A stretch of 64,000 nucleotides of DNA from Modestobacter excelsi (GCF_005930495.1 NZ_SJEX01000001.1:162668-226667), one strand, 5' to 3'. Shown: positions 25,166-33,637, counted from the stretch's first letter. The notes: generated from the sequence alone by a model not told the origin. Made by a program: numbers and translations.

Positions 25166-25575
25166 CGACGGACGAGTCGGCTGGGCGGTCGCGTCGGCGG
25201 GGGAGACCCCGTCGCCGAGGAACGTCCGGGCTCCACAGGGCAGGGTGGTCGCCAACAGCGACCCGGGGTGACCCGCGGGACAGTGCCACAGAGAACAGAC
25301 CGCCAGTGCGTGCACTGGTAAGGGTGAAACGGCGGTGTAAGAGACCACCGCACACCGGGTGACCGGTGTGGCTCGGTAAACCCCACCCGGAGCAAGGTCG
25401 AGAGGGACGGCGGCTCGCCGCCGGCCTGCGCAGGCGTTCGAGGGCTGCCCGCCCGAGCCTGCGGGTGGACCGCTCGAGCCTGCTGGCAACGGCAGGCCTA
25501 GATGGATGGCCGCTCATCGGGATGCCGTGAGGCACCCGGGGACAGAACCCGGCGTACAGGCCGACTCGTCCGTCG
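25166..25575 (+). ncRNA. rnpB: RNase P RNA, bacterial class A
   Basis: Catalytic RNA that matures tRNA 5' ends. The termini pair as P1: CGACGGACGAGTCGGC (25166 on) with GCCGACTCGTCCGTCG (to 25575). The conserved P4 region reads GAGGAACGTCCGGGCTCC at about 25217. The partner near the 3' end is ACAGAACCCGGCGTACAGG at about 25542. The L15 loop that binds tRNA CCA appears as GGTAAACCCCACCCGG. Length (about 410) suits an actinobacterial class A molecule. TAGGCT at 25152-25157 is a plausible -10 box. A decayed integrase lies directly beyond the 3' end on the other strand. Confidence 0.97.
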
Positions 25576-25601
25576 CCCGCCGCTGAGCTGCGGTTTCCTC
25601 C

Positions 25602-26090
25602 TCAGAGGGCTGTGTCAGTCCGCACAGAGTCCGCAACCCGGCTGAGGACGGAGCCCACCGCGGCCTCGTCCGGTCGTCCGAGTCGGGCCAGAGATGGCTG
25701 TAGGTGTCGAGCGTCTCGGCGGCGCTGGCGTGCCCGAGCCGGGCCTGGACGGTCGTCACCGACTCCCCGTGCCGGATGAGCAGGCTCGCGTAGAAGTGCC
25801 GGAGGCTGTGCATGGTGACGCCGCCGAGGCCGGTCCGCTCCACCGCCGGGCGCCAGGTGCGCTCGGAAAGGCCATGCGGTGGATCGGGTCACCGAGCTCC
25901 GTGGCGAAGACGAGCCCGTCGGTCGGCCAGGTGGCGAGGTGAGCCGCCACGGCGTCGACGACGACCTGGGGAGCGGCACGACCCGGACGGAGGCCTGGGT
26001 CTTGGGCGGCGCGAGGAAGGGCGCACGGCTGCTGCTGACGTCGAGTCACCTCACTGCCACCGGGCGAACCGACCGTGCGCGGTGCGAACG
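25602..26090 (-). pseudogene. Tyrosine recombinase (phage-type integrase), frameshifted C-terminal remnant
   Basis: Reading the minus strand, recognisable integrase segments are scattered over different frames. PPKTQASVRVVPLP is followed in another frame by QVVVDAVAAHLATWPTDGL and DPIHRMAF. A third frame has TWRPAVERTGL and then HSLRHFYASLLIRHG with LGHASAAETLDTYSHLW, the catalytic H-x-x-R and Tyr region. The family-typical end EAAVGSVLSRVADSVRTDTAL is again in a different frame. At least three single-base frame changes are therefore needed, and the N-terminal half is missing. It lies 26 bases from the 3' end of rnpB. It marks a former integrated element; it cannot make an active enzyme. Confidence 0.85.
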
Positions 26091-26114
26091 GTGCGGCGTT
26101 CTCCAAAGGGAGAA

Positions 26115-26939
26115 CTACCGAGTCTGGATGTCGAGCCATGCCCGCAGCTCGTCCGCCAGGGCCACTGGAGCGTCGTGGTGCATGAGGTGACCGGACGCTC
26201 TCACCAGGCTCAGCGTCGATCTCGGTATCGCATCATGGAGTGACGTCGCCCGATCGACCGGAATCCAGGTGTCTTGCTCTCCCCAGACGATGCGGACTGG
26301 TGGGCGAACATCACCCAGGCGGGGCCTGATCTCATCGGTGAACCGTTCGTCGGCCTGGGCGATCTGGCGATAGAAGGCCGGACGACCATCGTCGGTCAGC
26401 CACGGACCCGTCAGCTGGTCGAGTTCATCCCCGCGGAGACCGCTGTGGCTCGCGCTCTCGATGTAGGCCCGTAACGCACCTTCATGGACACCGGCAGGGA
26501 GATCCGAGAAGACGTCCGCGTGCTCCTTGACCAGGTTGAAGAAGGGCGATCCCCATGGACTCAGCGCGACGACGTCCACCAGGAACAACGACGCGAACTG
26601 CCGACCAAGCAGCAGATGCGCGCGGAGCGAGACCGCGCCGCCGAAGTCGTGCGCCACCACGTGTGGTGCGTTCAGGCCCCACTGGGCAAGCAGGTCGGCG
26701 AACAGCTCGCCTTGCACACCCAGGTCGACCGGATGCTCAGGCCTCTTGGACGAAAGACCGTAGCCAGGCATGTCCCACAAGTAGACGGTGAAGTCCCTGC
26801 TGAGAGCGTCGGCGAATGGCGCCCACAACACGGACGACCAGGGTGTGCCATGACAGAACACGACGGCGGGTCCCGAACCGGTCTTCGACCAGGCGACGAC
26901 GCGTCCTCGCCACTCGATCCGCTCGCCCATCTCTGTCAT
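26115..26939 (-). CDS. Alpha/beta hydrolase, dehalogenase/epoxide-hydrolase-like
   Basis: Hydrolase of 274 residues. The oxyanion region is FCHGTPWSS (H30-P33). The nucleophile elbow is VAHDFGGAVS, with Asp98 where esterases have Ser, the arrangement of haloalkane dehalogenases, fluoroacetate dehalogenases and epoxide hydrolases. WGEQDTWIP supplies the acid and SGHLMHHD the His. The cap region is short, at about 125-190. The start at 26939 is preceded by GGAAGGGG; two shorter ATG starts are possible. The gene lies in the accessory stretch beyond the broken integrase and is visibly poorer in GC than its surroundings, which suggests recent transfer. Substrate not predictable. Confidence 0.8.
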   Translation of the reverse strand: MTEMGERIEWRGRVVAWSKTGSGPAVVFCHGTPWSSVLWAPFADALSRDFTVYLWDMPGYGLSSKRPEHPVDLGVQGELFADLLAQWGLNAPHVVAHDFGGAVSLRAHLLLGRQFASLFLVDVVALSPWGSPFFNLVKEHADVFSDLPAGVHEGALRAYIESASHSGLRGDELDQLTGPWLTDDGRPAFYRQIAQADERFTDEIRPRLGDVRPPVRIVWGEQDTWIPVDRATSLHDAIPRSTLSLVRASGHLMHHDAPVALADELRAWLDIQTR

Positions 26940-27251
26940 CCCCGACCCCTTCCTTCCCTTGCCGTCCAGCACGACAGTGACCCTTCGCCTGGGCCTGCCG
27001 TCGTCACGTGAGCGACAGCCGTTGGCCGGGTCCCGCCCTGATGCACGGCTGTGCAGGGTGGCGCCAGAACGCTGCGAGGCGACGGCCCCTCCACGAGTGG
27101 TCGGCCCCCGGTGCCTCGGTCAGGGCACATCCGTCCTTGGGACTGACGCCGCACAGCGGAACCCGTCGCTGGTCCCACCAGGGAGGTGATGGGGTGCAGT
27201 CTGCACGTCCATGGACGTCACGCGGTGCCTTCTGCTTCCGTCGAGCCGGGT
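26940..27251. other. Gene-free spacer in accessory region
   Basis: About 310 bp between the hydrolase start and the end of the LysE gene, both on the minus strand. I find no reading frame with family resemblance, no clear terminator and no repeat. It must contain the promoter of the hydrolase gene. Confidence 0.4.
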
Positions 27252-27899
27252 TCATCGACTGGCCGATGCTGGTGACCGGTCGACCACGAGCCCAACGGCG
27301 AGAGCTCCCAGGACGGCCCCCATGAAGTAGCGCTGCAGGCGGAGCCACGACGGTCGGGCGCCCAAGAACGAGGCGATGGCTCCGCCGAACACGACGATGA
27401 GGGTGTTGACCGTCAGAGCGATGACGATCTGGGTGCCCCCGAGGACCAGACTCTGCGCCGCGATGGAGCCGCGGTGGGAGTCGATGAACTGGGGCAGCAA
27501 GGACACGTACAGGACCGCGATCTTGGGGTTGAGGAGGTTGGTCACCAGCCCCATCGTGAACAGGCGCCACGGTGAGTCGACGGGCAGTTCCCCAGGAGCA
27601 AAGGCGTTCGTCCCGCCAGGGCGGACAGTCCGCCAGACGAGGTAGAGCAGGTAAGCGGCGCCGGTGAGCTTGAGGACCGTGAACGCGGCCGGGACGGCGA
27701 CGAAGACCGTCGCCAGCCCGGCGGCCGCAGCGCCCAGGTAGACGAGGAAACCGGCGGCGACCCCGAGGAGTGAGACCAGCCCGGCGCGGCGCCCTTGTGT
27801 GACGGACCGCGAGACGAGGTAGATCATGTTCGGTCCCGGCGTCAGCACGAGCCCGAGGGCGATGACCGCGATGCCGGCGATGGCGTTACCACTGACCAC
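27252..27899 (-). CDS. LysE/RhtB-family amino-acid exporter
   Basis: Membrane protein of 215 residues with six hydrophobic helices. The helix-1 signature ALGLVLTPGPNMIYLVSRSVTQGRRAG is diagnostic of the LysE superfamily, and VTNLLNPKIAVLYVSLLPQFID is the second conserved block. Family members export amino acids such as lysine, homoserine or threonine, or related compounds; the substrate is not resolved. The GTG at 27899 is preferred because GGAGGG lies ten bases before it; a TTG at 27935 would add 12 unconserved residues. It lies alone in the accessory stretch with no operon partner. Confidence 0.82.
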   Translation of the reverse strand: MVSGNAIAGIAVIALGLVLTPGPNMIYLVSRSVTQGRRAGLVSLLGVAAGFLVYLGAAAAGLATVFVAVPAAFTVLKLTGAAYLLYLVWRTVRPGGTNAFAPGELPVDSPWRLFTMGLVTNLLNPKIAVLYVSLLPQFIDSHRGSIAAQSLVLGGTQIVIALTVNTLIVVFGGAIASFLGARPSWLRLQRYFMGAVLGALAVGLVVDRSPASASR

Positions 27900-28151
27900 G
27901 ACCGGAAGTCCCTCCGGTGTTGCAGACGGCGGCAAGATCGAGCGCTCTCACCGCACCCACGACATCACCATGTCCCGCGCCAGCGCGTTGACCGCGGTGG
28001 CGCCCCACTCGGCCCAGCTCGTGACCACGCTTCTTCATGCGCCCGTGCCTCACGCACCCGTCCGGGCGTGCGCTTGCACCGTGTGCCTGGTGGGCCTGAC
28101 CAGAACGAGCCGTACCGATTCCGGCGTTCCGCGGGACTGAGGACCGGACCC

Positions 28152-28389
28152 TCACGACGGCGTCCCCACGCGCGAGGCATTCAGCCCAGCTGCCGGCCGT
28201 TCCGGGCCGGGAGTCGGTGTGGCGGCCGCTGTCCCCCGCCCGCGCATCACGGTCAGGAGGCGGTGGACCAGCCGCCGGGCTGCACGGGGCCGCCGGTGTC
28301 GCACCGATGCCACCAGCGCCCCGCTCGGACTCGCGGAGCAGGTCCAGCCGTCGTCGCCTGGCCATCTCCTCGGCGGTCCACGAATGCAT
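28152..28389 (-). pseudogene. Small conserved-looking protein broken by a frameshift
   Basis: The minus strand begins MHSWTAEEMARRRR..LLRESE from an ATG at 28389. The protein-like quality then stops in that frame and continues in the next one as GALVASVRHRRPRAARRLVHRLLTVMRGRG, ending with a stop at 28152. Joined, the two parts give a basic, Arg-rich protein of about 78 residues with one amphipathic N-terminal helix. That reads like the small hypothetical proteins seen in related actinobacteria. Neither frame alone is convincing over the whole length. No function can be given. A one-base indel or an error in the sequence near 28325 would explain it. Confidence 0.5.
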
Positions 28390-28800
28390 CGCTCACTCCC
28401 GATGTCGGAAAGACGGTGGGCACGGGCGGTCAGAGAGATGGCGCCGTTCCCGGGCAGAAGCCGGCCCCGGTGGGCATGGATCTGAGCTCTCGGCCGTCGA
28501 ACCTGCGTCTCCATGCTCGACCTGGCTCCCCCGGACAGACAGTGGCAGATCTGCCGCTTCTAGCGGCATCTCTGCCACCGGCGCGTGCTTCGAACCGCCG
28601 AGGCGAGTCCGAGGCTCAGGGTGGTGAGATCCCGAACGTCTGCTGGGCGGGGTGTTGACCGCTGGAAGACCTGCTGGCTGGAGATCCTCAGCTGGACCTG
28701 GTGGGAAGCCGCCGAGCGGGCCGCGCGGTCAACGGCTCAGAGCCGCGCTCCACGAGCGCGGCGCCGACCTGTTCTGGCCGTCCGCCGCGGGCGCTGCTGC
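28390..28800. other. Gene-free region with a 35-base hairpin
   Basis: About 410 bp without a convincing gene between the broken small gene and the sigma-factor gene. It holds an imperfect inverted repeat at 28543-28577 (TGGCAGA with TCTGCCA, then TGCCGC with GCGGCA, loop TTCTA). A short CGCGCTC-CAC-GAGCGCG hairpin at 28744-28760 could terminate the sigma-factor transcript arriving from the right. Confidence 0.45.
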
Positions 28801-29721
28801 TCAGGGGCCGCGACGCGCGCGGTTCGTGTCGCGCAGCACGGCCCAGGCGTCGGAGACGGGGCCGACGTGGCCGAGCTTGTCGGGGTTGACGACGGACCGG
28901 ATCGCCTGGACACGTCCGTCGAGGATGTCCAGCGCGAGGGTCGCGACAACTCTGCCCTGGCCGTCGCGCAGAACCGCGCCGGGCTGTCCGTTGATCTCCC
29001 GGGGCTCGGCGGCGCCGCCGATGTCGACGAAGGCGGGCACGTTCGCGGCGAGGACCCTGGCGACATCGTCGGCGCCGTAGACGCCGCTGCCCCACAGCGG
29101 GGCCTTGCCGCCGGCGTCGCCGATCATCTGGACGTCGTCCGCGAGCAGGGACCGCAGCGAGCTCACGTCGCCGTCCTTGAAGGCGGCGAAGAACCGCTCG
29201 GCGAGCTCGCGCCGTTCGTCGCGGTCGGCCTGGAACCGCGGGCGTCCCTCGCCCATGTGACGCCTGGCCCTGGCGGCGAGCTGGCGGCAGGCCGCCTCCG
29301 ACCGCCCCACGGTCGAGGCGATGTCGGCGTAGCCGAAGCCGAACACGTCCCGCAGGACGAACACCGCCCGCTCGAGCGGGGTGAGCTGCTCGAGCACCAG
29401 CAGCGCGGCCATCGAGACGGAGTCGGCGAGCTCGGCGGACCGCTCCGGGTCCTGGTAGGGGTCGGCGAGCAGCGGCTCGGGGAACCAGTGGCCCGGGTAG
29501 GCCTCGCGGCGGACGCGAGCCGCGCGCAGGACGTCGATGGAGATCCGGGTGACGACCGCGGACAGGAACGCCTTGGTCGAGTTGGGCTCGGCCGCGGACC
29601 CGTGGTAGCGCAGCCAGGTCTCCTGGACGGCGTCCTCGGCGTCGTTGACGCTGCCCAGGAGGCGGTAGGCGATGGAGAACAGCAGTGGCCGGAGCTCCTC
29701 GAACCGCTCGGACCTGTTCAC
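28801..29721 (-). CDS. ECF41-type RNA polymerase sigma factor (SigJ-like) with SnoaL-like C-terminus
   Basis: Sigma factor of 306 residues. Region 2 lies at about 5-75 (FEELRPLLFSIAYRLLGSVNDAEDAVQETWLR is typical) and region 4 at about 115-165 (LEQLTPLERAVFVLRDVFGFGYADIA). A C-terminal NTF2/SnoaL-like domain follows (about 185-300) and contains the NPDKL motif near its end. In the ECF41 group this fused domain regulates the sigma factor in place of an anti-sigma protein, and the genes usually lie beside an oxidoreductase, epimerase or carboxymuconolactone decarboxylase. Here an epimerase gene precedes it with a GTGA overlap, exactly that context. It probably directs transcription of its own operon. 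Confidence 0.9.
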   Translation of the reverse strand: MNRSERFEELRPLLFSIAYRLLGSVNDAEDAVQETWLRYHGSAAEPNSTKAFLSAVVTRISIDVLRAARVRREAYPGHWFPEPLLADPYQDPERSAELADSVSMAALLVLEQLTPLERAVFVLRDVFGFGYADIASTVGRSEAACRQLAARARRHMGEGRPRFQADRDERRELAERFFAAFKDGDVSSLRSLLADDVQMIGDAGGKAPLWGSGVYGADDVARVLAANVPAFVDIGGAAEPREINGQPGAVLRDGQGRVVATLALDILDGRVQAIRSVVNPDKLGHVGPVSDAWAVLRDTNRARRGP

Positions 29722-30650
29722 GACAGCCCTTCTCTGAAGCCCTGGCGCCACGACGGATACCGCAGCGTCCAGCCGAGCTCCCGCTTGGCCTTGGCGTTGG
29801 AGAAGCCGCGGCCCTCGACCATCATCATGACGGCGACGTCGCCGGCCGCGGCCCGTCCGAGCCACTTGGGCACGCGCATGGGGCGCTTTCCGCCGGCGGA
29901 CTCGGCCAGGTACGGCAGCCACTCGCTGGCGGGCGCGGGCTCGTCGTCGACGATGTTGAACACGCCGGCGGCCCTGCGCTCGACCGCCAGGACGGTGGCG
30001 CTGGCGGCGTCGTCGAGGTGGATCCACGAGCTGTACCCGCCGCCGTCGCCGATGAGGGGGTACTGCCGCTTACGGACGAGCTCGACCTGATCGTCGGTCG
30101 CCCCGGGGCCGTAGAGCGCGCCGTACCGCAGGGCTGCGCCGCCCGCGGCGATGACGACCTTCTCGAGGTAGCGGACCGCCTCCATCGGCTCCTGCGCCGG
30201 GGTGCCGGCGTGCGTGTCCAAGGGGTCCTCCTCGGTCTTGACCCAGCCGCCCTGGCGGATGCCGTTCCAACTGGCGTAGCTCTGCGCGACGACGTGAGGC
30301 CGGCCGGCCGCCTGCGCGGCGGCGAGCAGGTGATCAGTCCCTTCGGTGCGCAGCCGGACGGTGAGCGAGAACCACTTGTCGAAGTGCTTGATGTCTGGCT
30401 TGCCGGCGTGGGCCGGGGCGATGGCCGTCATCTGGTGGACGATGGCATCGGGACGGGCTGCGGCGACGGCCTCGCCAACGGACGCCGCGTCCAGGCCGTC
30501 CATGACGATGGCCCTGGCCCCGAGCCTCTCGAGCAGGGCGAGCCTGTCCTTGCTGGTGGTGGTGGCGGTCACCTGGTGGCCGCGGGCCACGAGCTGGGGG
30601 ACGAGCCTGCGGCCGAGCACTCCGCTGCCGCCTGCGACGAACACGTTCAC
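29718..30650 (-). CDS. NAD(P)-dependent epimerase/dehydratase
   Basis: Extended short-chain dehydrogenase of 310 residues with the nucleotide-binding GGSGVLGRRLVPQL at residues 7-20 and a YxxxK-like region in the middle (AVRYLEKVV). It has LRYGALYGPG and a substrate-binding C-terminal half. GAGGTGATCGAC precedes the GTG at 30650. It is translationally coupled to the downstream ECF41 sigma-factor gene, for which an epimerase-like partner is the usual neighbour and presumed target of regulation. The true substrate is unknown. Confidence 0.85.
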   Translation of the reverse strand: MNVFVAGGSGVLGRRLVPQLVARGHQVTATTTSKDRLALLERLGARAIVMDGLDAASVGEAVAAARPDAIVHQMTAIAPAHAGKPDIKHFDKWFSLTVRLRTEGTDHLLAAAQAAGRPHVVAQSYASWNGIRQGGWVKTEEDPLDTHAGTPAQEPMEAVRYLEKVVIAAGGAALRYGALYGPGATDDQVELVRKRQYPLIGDGGGYSSWIHLDDAASATVLAVERRAAGVFNIVDDEPAPASEWLPYLAESAGGKRPMRVPKWLGRAAAGDVAVMMMVEGRGFSNAKAKRELGWTLRYPSWRQGFREGLS

Positions 30651-30833
30651 GTCGATCACCTCTCTGTCGTGTCGGTGGACGTGACCCGAGACGAGCCAGC
30701 CCGCCCCGCTGTGACATCCGGGCGGCCCGGCGTGCGGCGGCGGCGCGCGGCCCGGCGTGGGCTCGGACGTGACTGACGAAGGCTCCTTCGCATCCCGTAC
30801 CGGCAAACGGCTCACCCTCACCAACACCGGCCG

Positions 30834-31058
30834 CGCAGCGGGGAACCAGGTGTCGCAGCACTCGTACAGCTCGGCGGTGGCGCCCGAACCCCCGTGCAGC
30901 AGCACCTCGAGGTCCGGGTTGGTGCCGACCCGCTCGGTCCACACCCGGAAGGTGCCGCTGGCCGTCTCGATCGGGACGAGGCGCGACCCTCCGGAGACGA
31001 CGGTCCGGGGGTCCCAGCCGGAGGTGTCGAAGCAGGACGGGAGGGGCGTGCTCGTCAT
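30834..31058 (-). pseudogene. N-terminal fragment of a prolyl-aminopeptidase-like hydrolase
   Basis: From an ATG at 31058 the minus strand encodes about 75 residues resembling the start of proline iminopeptidase: VPIETASGTFRVWTERVG, then LEVLLHGGSGAT, the oxyanion segment usually written LLHGGPGA, then TWFPAA. After that all resemblance stops, and the nucleophile, acid and His segments are absent. The fragment ends shortly before the promoter region of the epimerase-ECF41 pair, consistent with a deletion that removed the rest of the gene. The sequence can still be translated as part of a longer unrelated frame, but not as an enzyme. Confidence 0.65.
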
Positions 31059-31122
31059 GCTGGCCCCCTGCCCGCCCCCCGTCGGTCGACGCGGGGCGCT
31101 CCCTGGCAGACGAGGAGACCGC

Positions 31123-32082
31123 GTGGACGTCGGGCTGGACGGGCTCGTCCCGGAAGAGCTGGAGAGGCACGTCCCGGAGAGCCGGGCGTTCTACGCCGCG
31201 CGGGGGGAACGGCGAGGGCCCGCGTCGCTCGAGGAGCTCCGGGCGGTGCGCGCCCAGCACGCCGCGCCCCCGCCCGCCGGGGGCGTCACCGTCGAGCAGG
31301 TCGTGGACTCGGCTCGGCGGGAGGTCCGGCTGCGCATCTCCCTGCCGGCGCGTACGGAGGTGCGCGGCGTCCACCTCGACATCCCCGGTGGGGGCTTCTA
31401 CCTCGGGCCCACGGCGGGCGGGGACGCACGCAACGCGGCGCTCGCCGAGTCGCTGGGGATCGCCGTGGTCAGCGTCGACCACCGGCTCGCGCCGGAGGAC
31501 CCCTGGCCGGCGGCGCCCGACGACTGCGAGACGGCTGCGCTCTGGCTCGTCGACCAGGCCGGGGCCCGCTTCGGTACGACCGCCTTGGCGATCGGTGGCA
31601 GCTCGGCTGGAGCGACCCTCGCGCTGACCACGCTGCTCCGGCTCCGCGACCGGGGCCTGGCGGGTTCCTTCGCCGGCGCCGTGCTGGAGTTCGGGACCTA
31701 CGACCTGAGCGGCCGGACCCCGGCGGGCCGGCTGATCGCCGACGAGTACTTCCTCGAGGCCTACGCCGGACACCTGGCCGACCGCACCGTGCCCGACGTG
31801 TCACCCGTCTTCGGCGACCTGCGCGGCCTCCCGCCGGCACTCCTGGTGGTCGGGACCCGGGACGTCCTGCTGGAGGACAACCTGGTCATGGCGGCCCGGC
31901 TCTCCGCGGCCGGAGGTGCCGTCGACCTCCGCGTCTACCCGGAGTCGCCGCACGGCTTCACCGGCCACCCGACCGCCATGGCGAGGGCCGCGCTGGCCGG
32001 TCGGGACCGCTGGCTCACCGAGCGCCTCACTGCACGGACCGCAGCGGTCAGGCGGTCGGCCGGCGGCCGGCCATCCCGGTGA
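31123..32082 (+). CDS. Alpha/beta hydrolase (HSL-type esterase) lacking the HGGG histidine
   Basis: Protein of 319 residues of the hormone-sensitive-lipase/esterase group. The nucleophile elbow is GGSSAGA (Ser161). The acid is in VVGTRDVLLEDN and the His in SPHGFTGH, so the triad is complete. The oxyanion motif that is normally HGGG reads PGGG at 88-91 (LDIPGGGFYLG), which is unusual and may reduce or change activity. GAGGAG precedes the GTG at 31123. It is divergent from the prolyl-aminopeptidase remnant and its 3' end overlaps the decayed DedA gene. Substrate unknown. Confidence 0.82.
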   Translation: MDVGLDGLVPEELERHVPESRAFYAARGERRGPASLEELRAVRAQHAAPPPAGGVTVEQVVDSARREVRLRISLPARTEVRGVHLDIPGGGFYLGPTAGGDARNAALAESLGIAVVSVDHRLAPEDPWPAAPDDCETAALWLVDQAGARFGTTALAIGGSSAGATLALTTLLRLRDRGLAGSFAGAVLEFGTYDLSGRTPAGRLIADEYFLEAYAGHLADRTVPDVSPVFGDLRGLPPALLVVGTRDVLLEDNLVMAARLSAAGGAVDLRVYPESPHGFTGHPTAMARAALAGRDRWLTERLTARTAAVRRSAGGRPSR

Positions 32083-32474
32083 TCGAGACGCGGGCGAACG
32101 GGAGGTGCCCCCGCGGGTGCCCAGCCGCCGCTCCACGGTTCAGCGGCGCGACCCATCGACGGCGGAGGGCAGGCCCGCCGCCGGCGTGCCCGTCGCTTCT
32201 GGAGCACCTGGAGCTGCAGCACGCGCGGGCCGAGGTGTCGGCCGATCTCGTAGCCGACGGAGTCGCCCGCCACGGCGGCTCCCACCACGACGGCGAGGAC
32301 GGCGACCAGCGGCACGTGCCCGAGGCCGGCGGCGACCCCGGCCGGCACCGCCGCGGTCTCACCCGGCAGCACGAAGCCCACGAACAGGGCGTCCTCGGCG
32401 AACACGACCGCCGCGGTGACCAGCAGCACGACCCAGCCGGGCACGCTGAGCAACTGGTCGACGAGGCCGCTCAC
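32048..32474 (-). pseudogene. DedA-family membrane protein, frameshifted and truncated
   Basis: From the ATG at 32474 the first 90 or so residues are a good DedA start: helices at about 10-30 and 45-75, FAEDALFVGFVLPGETAA, and GDSVGYEIGRHLGP. After QVLQKRRA the frame becomes Arg/Pro-rich, while the continuation appears in another frame as LRRR and FARVSITGMAGRR before a stop at 32048. The C-terminal third of a normal DedA protein (about 200 residues) is gone. The 3' part overlaps the end of the esterase gene by 35 bases. Most likely a dead gene. Confidence 0.65.
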
Positions 32475-32582
32475 CGGACCTCGGGTCTGCGGGCGGCGGG
32501 GTGCACCTCCCGAGCACCGCGACCGGGCGCGACCACCACCAGACCGGCCGCCACGGAGCCGGCGCGGAGCGCGCCCCGGAGG

Positions 32583-32789
32583 TCAGCGCAGCGAGTCGGG
32601 TGCCACGTCGGCGACGATCGCCTTGAAGGTGCTGGTGTCGACCTCGTCGTCCACGGTGACGCGGACGATGTCGGTGACCTGCTGCCGCGACGTGGTGCGG
32701 GCGGCGCTGACCCGGGCGGCGGCGATCAGCTTCAGCTGGTGCAGCCGCGCGGTGGCGTTCGGGACCGGGGGGAGTCGGTTGTCGGGCAT
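32583..32789 (-). CDS. Small hypothetical protein
   Basis: Possible protein of 68 residues (MPDNRLPPVPNATARLHQLK at the start). It has an Ala/Arg-rich N-terminal helix followed by a mixed alpha-beta segment with the acidic DDEVDTSTF. No family is recognised and no membrane segment or Cys motif is present. The ATG at 32789 is the only internal Met that leaves a sensible length; a longer frame begins at 32894. It stands alone between the DedA remnant and the barrel-protein gene. Confidence 0.4.
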   Translation of the reverse strand: MPDNRLPPVPNATARLHQLKLIAAARVSAARTTSRQQVTDIVRVTVDDEVDTSTFKAIVADVAPDSLR

Positions 32790-32919
32790 GGACGGACGGT
32801 AGGCAGGACGTCCATCCCGGCCGGGCGTGCCGGGTCGCCGTGTCGCCAGAGACCCGTCCCGTGGGTCACACCAGGTCACTCGGCCCCCGCGCACACCGCG
32901 GCGCGGCCGGACCTGGAGG

Positions 32920-33411
32920 TCAGTCGTCCTCCAGGTCCAGGTCCAGGGTCAGGGTGCCCGTCCCGTCGCCGTTCTCCACGAGGACGCCGTCGCCACCCAC
33001 CGACCGGAAGGGCCCCGACCCGCCCGTGACGGCCAGCACCTTGCGCGGCGGCGGAGCGTTCTCCAACGAGTAGGCGATGGTCCCGCCGGCGTCCAGGGTG
33101 ATCACCGCGGTGCAGGAGGCGAGCCCGTCGGCATCGACGACGACGCAGCTGCCCACCTCGTGGCCCACCTCGGTGCCGCTCCTGGACAAGAGGTCGTGGA
33201 AGACGATCAGGTCCGCTGGGGACGGGCCCGGCTCGCCCAGGTCCGTGTAGTCGAACGGGCTGAACTGGACGTCGAACCGCAGGACGTCGTCGTGCCCACC
33301 GCCACCGCCCGCGGAGCCGGGCGGACTCGCACTGGCCAGCGAGCCCTGGAGCAGGACCACGGACGCGGCCACCACCGCTCCGGCTGCCAGGACGCGAGCA
33401 CCCTTGATCAT
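32920..33411 (-). CDS. Secreted allene-oxide-cyclase-barrel-like protein
   Basis: Exported protein of 163 residues. The signal peptide covers about 1-29 (VLAAGAVVAASVVLLQGSLASA, then SPPG). The mature part has the features of the allene oxide cyclase/dirigent-like barrel family common in actinobacteria: LRFDVQFSPFDYTDLG near the start, DLIVFHDLL, a pair CVVVDADGLASC, and the final GGSGPFRSVGGDGVLVENGDGTGTLTLDL. Bacterial members have no known enzymatic role and probably act in the cell envelope or outside it. It has no operon partner. Confidence 0.75.
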   Translation of the reverse strand: MIKGARVLAAGAVVAASVVLLQGSLASASPPGSAGGGGGHDDVLRFDVQFSPFDYTDLGEPGPSPADLIVFHDLLSRSGTEVGHEVGSCVVVDADGLASCTAVITLDAGGTIAYSLENAPPPRKVLAVTGGSGPFRSVGGDGVLVENGDGTGTLTLDLDLEDD

Positions 33412-33637
33412 CGTCTACTCCCTCGCTGTCGGTCGTTGCACAGTGGGCCCTCGGGCACGTTGGCCCTGGGCACCCGACCGGTCAACCAGGAACTGCGCCG
33501 GCGCCGGGAACCCACGGGGGCACCTGCCGGTCGCGGACAGCGGGTGACCGTCCGGAAGAGCAGGGCCACCACGGCTGCTCCTCGCCGGCCGAGGCCCCCT
33601 TCCGCGGGCACCTCGGCGCCGACTGACCGATGGTTGC

